Positions 57,962 through 64,000 of a stretch of 64,000 bases of DNA are shown here, piece by piece. Source of the stretch: Marsupella aquatica (Eukaryota; Marchantiophyta); NCBI GenBank assembly GCA_973895155.1, contig OZ316894.1:7998001-8062000 (forward strand), read 5' to 3'. Below the pieces are notes generated by a model that did not search any database, had not been told where the DNA came from, and was given only the letters and a program-made list of their open reading frames with translations. Every line of letters starts with the position of its first letter. Position 1 is the first letter of the stretch. The position numbers and the translations under genes were made by a program.

Positions 57962-60900
57962 ATGTCGCTGTTTGGGACGCCTCAAGGGCAAGCGGGGGCG
58001 CAGTCTGCGACTCCGTCGATGTTCGGGTCCTCATCACCGCAGCTTGGAGGAGGGCTACTGGGAAGCACTCCGAACTTCGGACAAACAGGGGGGCCGTTAG
58101 CTTTTGGGGCATCGCCATCGCCGTTCGGGCAATCAACACCATCAATGTTTGGACAACCTCAACAATCTGCCTCTCAACCGGGTTCCATTTTTGGGCAATC
58201 GCCCGCATTCGGTCAAGCGCAGCAGCCTTCTATGTTTGGTCAGCAGCAGGCGCAGCAGAGCCCTTTTGGTCAATCTTTTGGCCGGAGCCCCTCTATGTTT
58301 GGTACTCCTCAGCAACAGATGTTTCAGAGTCCCAATCTGACAACGCAGATGGCACCTGTTGCTCCTCTTGTCATCCCGCTGCCGGATAGGGAGATTCAAG
58401 TGAGTTGTTATGAAGCGGCTCTCTGAAGGGTTTAGGCCGTTCTGTTGCCCAGGCAGTAATGGAAAGTCATTGCAGTTCCTTCAGTATTATTGTCATGAAT
58501 TTGGTCGAGGGACTCATTTGGTGAACCGGGAAGCTTCTTGAAGTTACATACTAGGTTTGAATTTAACCAATGAAGGTGGATTTTCGATGCAGAGTTTCAT
58601 CAAAGCATACAAAGAGGATCCTGGAAATCCTAAATATGCCTTCAAGGTCTGAGATACACTTAATATTCCTTCGTAAGCAAGGATACTATCTGTTATACTG
58701 AGTTTGATCACGTCTGAATTTAATCAAGAGTGAATTTTTTTTGTCCGTTCGCTTTATCACCACTTTGTGAACTCCTGGCCAATTGGAGTTTTTCACAAGT
58801 GTCTGCTGATTTTTTAGTGTTTCCAACGAGAGGTTCATTGGCTAGGCTGACTGCGACCCTTCTTTTGTTCCCATGACAGCATTTACTACTCAGTGTAACA
58901 GATCCTTCGGCAAGAGTAAAACCAGTTGGTGTTTCTGATGTAAGTAGACATCAGACTTCAACCTGTGCACAGTTCTGTATTGCAGATGATGTTGGAGAGC
59001 TCGTTTCTTAGTCGAAGATCAGTCTCAGTAGGTCCTTGTCTCGAAATCGGTCAGTCATCACGTACTGGCTATTGCCGATCATAATTGGTCAACTGTCTTG
59101 CACCTTAGCTTGAGACTTAAAATGATTATTTGACTTTTCTATGCCTTGGATGTTTAGTAATTCTCCTGCGTACAAATTGCAGATAATGTGGGCACAGGCT
59201 ATGAACAAGCTGGATGGTATGGACAGTGCAGACAGGGAAAGGTTATGGCCTGAAGTTGTGTATGGCTTCAAGGACCTCTCTAAGCGTCTCAAGGTATTTG
59301 TTTTGTCCTATGGAGTTGCAGTGGACTTCTCCATGCGCGAACCAGTCTCCTGTCGTTGCACTGATAAATTTGTCAGGCCTCGACGGTTGTCTTTTCTGCA
59401 ACTGTATTCATTTTGCATGAACTGATCTTTCGCATGATGGCTACTCAATGACAATGCAGCTGCAAGATGATGCCATCAGTGCTGACGTTCAGAGATTACA
59501 GGCCACTGAAGCTAACGTGAAATTGGTGAGTCTTTTGTTTTGAAGGTCACAGCTGTAGATGTACATGACATTGTCTACGAAATTTATTGGTAGATATCAT
59601 CTCGTTACTGGTACATGCTTAGGGTTTTGATGGTCTTTTGGTGGACAGCTACATCGCCATTTTGACACAGATACACTCCCCTGGATTCAACGCCTAAGGC
59701 AAAAGGAGCAGGAGTTACAACGAAGACTTGTAAAGGTGAGTAAGCTTGCCTTTAGCCCTAAACGAATGAGTTCATAACGGATATTATTTGATGCCCTTCA
59801 GTGGTAGCTTAAGCGAACAGCCAGCAATCATTCATGGTTGGCTGTGGGTGGCGTGTTTTGCAAAAGTGGTTCATTCCTGGTGCTCTATATCTATATTGAC
59901 GTTTCTTAGGTTGATAGGGGAGACATTTGGTTGCTGGCCAATGGGCAATGGACGTTCGTGCGTTTAATCTTTGTGTGTGCTTGTGTGGTAAGTGGAACTA
60001 CTTCAAGAGCTTTTCTTACACACCGATCGTAACAATGGAAGGACAAGCCGACATACTGGTGTGTTTAATGGGTCTGGAACGGCGTCAGATGGGATTAAAC
60101 ATTGTAAAACTTGTCTTGTTTCGTTACATTTCTTGAACAGGTGATGAAATACGTAGAGGCTCTAGAAGGCAAGGGATGCCGTATGGCCTTAACCAGAGGA
60201 GAAACAAAGTTGGGGGACCAGCTGCGGACTCTGGCTCGACAAGTAGGTTCTCACTATCCAGAGTTTTGTTCAGACCTTGTTCAGTGGGATTCTGTAGTAA
60301 ATTGTTGAACATTTTTGGGTGTATTGGGACGTTTCTGTTGTTACAAACATTGCGGTGCTGGTCCCTATTGGAGCCTACTCACAGAATTATTTGGGTAGCA
60401 GCTGCAAGGCGCAGCTGCAGAAATACCACGAAGGGTGGATTGGCTGCTTTCACAATCCCGCATGGAAGCTGATATTGGGCAAGGCTCTGCGATGCTCCTC
60501 CTTGGACCAGGGAAGATAGATGGACAGAGCCTGTCAAATATGCAAGAGGTTGGTCTCTCTGCCGATAGATGGAATATTTTCAAGCAGTGTCTTAGTGATG
60601 TGGATTGTTGAACGATGTACAGTCTCTTCCTATCATGAGAATATTTTTGCTAACGGTGTTTCCTCACTCATCTTGGACCGATGCATGCTCTCAACACTGC
60701 CTGTCTACTTGATGAACTAATACTTGCCGCAGCGAGGTGTTCCCTCTAAATACTCAGCTCTGTTTCTTTAATAATCTTTCTAATTCTTCTTGTAGGTATT
60801 ACGACAGCAGACAGACGCCATTGCTCATCTTACTGGGGTTCTGAAGAGGGATATACGAGATATGGACATCATCGTATCAGAAAGTGCTGAGTCGGCTTTG

Positions 60901-60993
60901 GAGGGAGAGTTCAATCCAAGGGGTTTCATGCGGAACGTCGTTGCAGATGGCTCAAAACTTGGATCGCCATTTAGAAAGTATTCAATCAGATAA
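57962..60993 (+). CDS. NUP54: NUP54 nuclear pore channel nucleoporin, nine exons
   Basis: Exons: 57962-58399, 58593-58646, 58880-58939, 59183-59293, 59460-59525, 59649-59735, 60141-60242, 60402-60548, 60796-60993. Every exon is a multiple of three and every intron is phase 0. The product is 420 residues (Arabidopsis NUP54 is about 370). Exon 1 (146 residues) is a Gly/Gln/Ser/Pro-rich FG region starting MSLFGTP with about a dozen FG dipeptides. Later exons give the helical Nup54 core: SFIKAYKEDPGNPKYAFK, LWPEVVYGFKDLSKR, LPWIQRLRQKEQEL, VMKYVEALEGKG and the C-terminal helix VLRQQTDAIAHL. It forms the Nup62-Nup58-Nup54 subcomplex that lines the central transport channel, where FG repeats bind transport receptors. 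The ATG at 57962 is chosen because the FG region begins directly there; an upstream in-frame extension looks like leader sequence. Confidence 0.95.
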
Positions 60994-62914
60994 TTGCAAC
61001 CGTTTGTTCTGTCTTTTGATTTTCGGTAATACTAGAGGATGCTCATGCAAGTGAGCTCCCATCCACACAATTTTTTACTCGGGACCTTTCACAGCTGTCG
61101 ACTGGTTAAGCGTCGGATGAATCATTATGTTGAAGGTGTCAAGTAGTCTAGGGAATTGGTCTCCCGGAAAGTATGTAGAAGGTGTCTAGTAGTCTAGGAA
61201 TTGGGCTCCCCGAAAGTGCCAAGCCTACGAGGTTTCTGTGAGAGACGTGTATTTTAATTTATTATGATCATTCGTGTCTCATCGGTGATAACTGCACGAC
61301 TGTTTGTGAAGACAGCGCTCACGAATTGAATTGATATTTACATGGGCCACTCTTACCTTCATCTGGCCACAATTAATAAACTTTTAGTGCATTGACTGAA
61401 CAAAACTCATTGGTGGCTCAGAATTGTTTTGTTATACGGTCGGCAGTTTCTAAGTTGAGCGTGAATATCTCCATTCCGTGGATAAGTGTAGCTTTGTCAT
61501 GTGGACCCCTAATGTTACATTTTTATTTGTAAACACACCAAAACATGCACTTTTCATAAGTGCATTTTCGACCTGGACTAACCTATACATACATGAGTAC
61601 ATTTCCATCTGTAATTGTATACATGCGCTTATCAGTTGAGAGACAGTTAGTGCGAACCTGGGTTCTCTTGCTAACCTGGGTGCTGGCACGATCCTTCAAT
61701 ATATTTTTCATATCACTAAAAAATAGTCCATAACTGGAAGAAGCTGATACCAACACTGATTCACGGTCGAAGTTGCCCTTGCGGTTCTTGTCATATGAGT
61801 GACGGGGAGACCGTTAAGGGTGTCTTGTTCCAACATGAGTCTGTTGCCATTTCCTTCTTTAGTTATTTACCAGCCTTGATGGATGATCATTGGCGCAAAG
61901 AGCACAAAGCATTGGACCCTGACAGCTTCGTCCCAACTTCCTAGAATTTGGGAGCAATTTGGGGAAATGGAGTAGTCACCACTGTAAGGTAAACCATGGT
62001 AGCTCTAAGCTGATTCCAACGTTTTTGTGATTGATTTTTGCTTCCATCCCCAGCTGCAAACTAGAATGGGAGTTCCCCCTGGCTAACCCATTGGTTGGGC
62101 TTTTTGGCTCTTGGGTCTTCATGGGGTCTCTCCTTTTTATTGGGATTTCCTGCCTTCGGAATCCTTTCTCCTCGTTTCATGCTCAAATTCTATGGATGTG
62201 ATATGTATCTGGGCATGGATAATTGGAGTACGGTATTCTTGGTTCCTAGGTTTATAAAAAAATTCAGTGAGTTCACATGCGCTGGCTAGTAAACTTGTGT
62301 GTCCAGTTTCCGTTCAGTCAGCCTCAATTTCTCAACTTTGAGTGTCTGGAGTAGCACACTCTGGGCCTTCCATTCCAATTGTGTTCCCCATGTGCGACTT
62401 CCCTTCTTTCATGCTGTGATGCGAAGGGGGCAGGCAAGGAGGGTCTGCCGTCAGCCTATGCAACCGCAACTGTAATCCAGCAATAATCCGGCCCTAACCA
62501 AGTTTGGATTCAACTCACCAAAACTTTTGTTTCTCAAGTCCTCCCCCCTCCCTCTCCAATGGACGCAGTTCTTTCCATGTTGGAAAAGCGTCGCTTATAA
62601 GCCTTTTCATCTTAAATATGGACGCTCCAGACATAACAGAGATTGCCTTAGCTTTCATGCAGCCATTCAGAAACGCAAACCACGGACAGTTTATGGCATC
62701 AGTTGTGTTGTTTGTAGCGAATCGCAGGCGACAGATTTTTCAACTTCCAATTTGTTTGAGACAAAATTCTCCCAAAGGAAAGACCCTGGATCAGAAGAAC
62801 TTGATTTCATTATTGATATGGACGAGTAAGGCATAGATTGGCATGTACGTTGCGCCGATATTTCACGCCTCAAAGTGAGTTCAGATCATATATTCTTAGG
62901 GCGAGGTTGAGTCT
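60994..62914. other. Intergenic between convergent NUP54 and UGT genes
   Basis: Contains a 46-base tandem duplication (61131-61217; GAAGGTGTCWAGTAGTCTAG twice). A plus-strand frame ending at 62829 (about 100 codons, ends ELDFIIDMDE) has no ATG and no recognised family. It could be a last exon, but nothing upstream supports it. Confidence 0.4.
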
Positions 62915-64000
62915 TTATGGATTAAAGGCCTTTTTCATAGATTTGAGCTCTTCTATAAATGAGTGCAGGTTTTGAAAGGACGATCCACAGGGCGCCATGG
63001 CTGCCTGCAGTGTTTCGCTCACAGCCTTCACGTTGTTTCTCAAGATGTGGCCTCTCTCCTCTTGCAGTAAGAGCCTGATAGCTCTCTCCACCTCATCCTT
63101 TTCTACCACCTGTTCTGCTCCCGTGGAGACTCCCACTGCCACCTCTAGAACGTCAACAAAAAGCGTCCGATTGATATGTTGCTCGGCTTGCAAGGGCCAG
63201 GCGACCATTGGCACCCCCATGCAAAGACTCTCCATGGCGGAATTCCATCCAATGTGAGACACAAACCCTCCAACAGCAGGGTGGGCTAAAATGGGGAGCT
63301 GCGGAGCCCACCCTGGATAGACAAGGCCCCGCTCCTTAGTTCTTTCAATAAATCCCGCCGGAAGGATGGCGGAAATATCAGGTGCTCTCAGAGCCCAAAG
63401 AAAATTCTGACCGCTCCCCTCAAGTCCTAGAGCCAGTGCCTCAAGTATAGTGGAGGGGAGCTTAGCTACGGATCCGAAGGCTATGTACAAAACAGAGCAG
63501 GTAGGCTGTGAATTCAACCACTGTATGCACTCGTGGTTTGAGTGTGATTGCTTCTCCAATATGGTCTCCTTGATGTCGCCCTCCAGCAAAGTTGGTCCCA
63601 CAGTTAAGATGCTCGGCACCTGGAGGCAAGCCGCCACAGAGTTTGATCAAAAGACTACACCCCTTACAGCCTCCAGTGCTATCTTCAATTGAGTACTATA
63701 CAATTTGCATTTCCTTTAAGGCTGCTTTTGTTGCTTAAATTATGGGTCGAAATGACTTCTTTGTAGCTTTCCGAAGGTTTAATTCTCTTTTTAGTGAGGC
63801 ACTTTTTACAAACGGGAAGTTTTCCAAGGAGAACAGCCAAGCTTGCAAGGGTTCCTGCAATGGGGTACAAGTGCAATGCGATGGTTAGGAACGAAACATT
63901 CATGTACTGTGTACAACAAAGTCTGGGATGTACTGACCTGTGTCGTCTTGAGCTTGGAGGCAAGAAGGGTCCGTAAGCCGTCAATGACTGCAGATTCAAG
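62915..64000 (-). CDS. Family 1 UDP-glycosyltransferase, 3' part (5' end beyond window)
   Basis: Exon A runs from beyond 64000 down to 63938 (LESAVIDGL...) and ends CAG|GTCAGT. Exon B is 63619-62915, entered through TTGCCTCCAG. The join is phase 0 and gives KTTQVPSILTVGP, the usual run-up to the C-terminal domain. The PSPG box follows: WAPQLPILAHP, VSHIGWNSAMES, GVPMVAWPLQAEQ. It has the conserved W, the H-x-GWNS-x-E core (Ile where Cys is common) and a final Gln, which in this family usually goes with UDP-glucose. Before it, SVLYIAFGSVAKL is also typical. The enzyme transfers a sugar from a UDP-sugar to a small acceptor such as a phenolic, terpenoid or hormone in the cytosol. The acceptor cannot be told, since the N-terminal half and the catalytic His lie off the window. 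Confidence 0.9.

Noticed and set aside
57534-58208. 224-codon minus-strand frame
   Set aside because: It is antisense to NUP54 exon 1 and its promoter; the Ser/Arg-rich composition is the reverse of the FG-repeat sequence.
62527-62829. Possible terminal exon of a plus-strand gene
   Set aside because: No ATG, no upstream exon found, and little room before the convergent UGT gene; kept only as a note in the intergenic entry.
1-64000. tRNA, rRNA, CRISPR or prokaryotic operon features
   Set aside because: No cloverleaf, rRNA segment or regularly spaced direct-repeat array was seen; the gene structures are eukaryotic.

Overview
The window is nuclear DNA of a land plant, most likely a bryophyte or another non-seed plant. 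The evidence is many short GT-AG introns (about 80-350 bases), plant versions of SCD1, NUP54, PET117 and a UDP-glycosyltransferase, and two loci with the order alpha/beta-hydrolase, NB-ARC, LRR. That hydrolase-NLR (HNL) architecture is known from liverworts and other early-diverging land plants. The species cannot be named from the sequence.

Layout. 1-3.7 kb, minus strand: a decayed Mutator-like (MULE) transposase whose introns carry a recurring motif, GTTYATGTTCTGCC. 5.2-20.2 kb: two tandem, same-strand HNL copies, each behind a related ~0.85-kb 5' module. Copy 1 has lost about 1 kb covering most of NB-ARC; copy 2 keeps every domain but has stops and a frameshift. 22.3-23.7 kb, minus: a stand-alone SERAC1-like hydrolase that lacks the catalytic serine. 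24-33 kb: repeat-rich and gene-poor, with a third copy of the 5' module that leads into an intact PAP2 lipid phosphatase at 33.2 kb. 37.3 kb: PET117. 41.9-53.0 kb: SCD1, rebuilt here as 31 exons in one unbroken frame. 54.8-57.1 kb: nested repeats. 58.0-61.0 kb: NUP54, nine exons. 62.9-64.0 kb, minus: 3' part of a UDP-glycosyltransferase that runs off the window.

How it fits together. The left half is a fast-changing immune-receptor and repeat neighbourhood. The right half is housekeeping: cytochrome oxidase assembly, membrane trafficking and cytokinesis, and nuclear pore. The most notable signals are the conserved post-LRR domain of the HNL copies, the exon-plus-intron duplication in copy 1, the reuse of the HNL 5' region in front of a PAP2 gene, and the hydrolase paralogue without its nucleophile.

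All exon borders were set by eye from splice consensus, frame continuity and remembered family features. No alignment or search was run.
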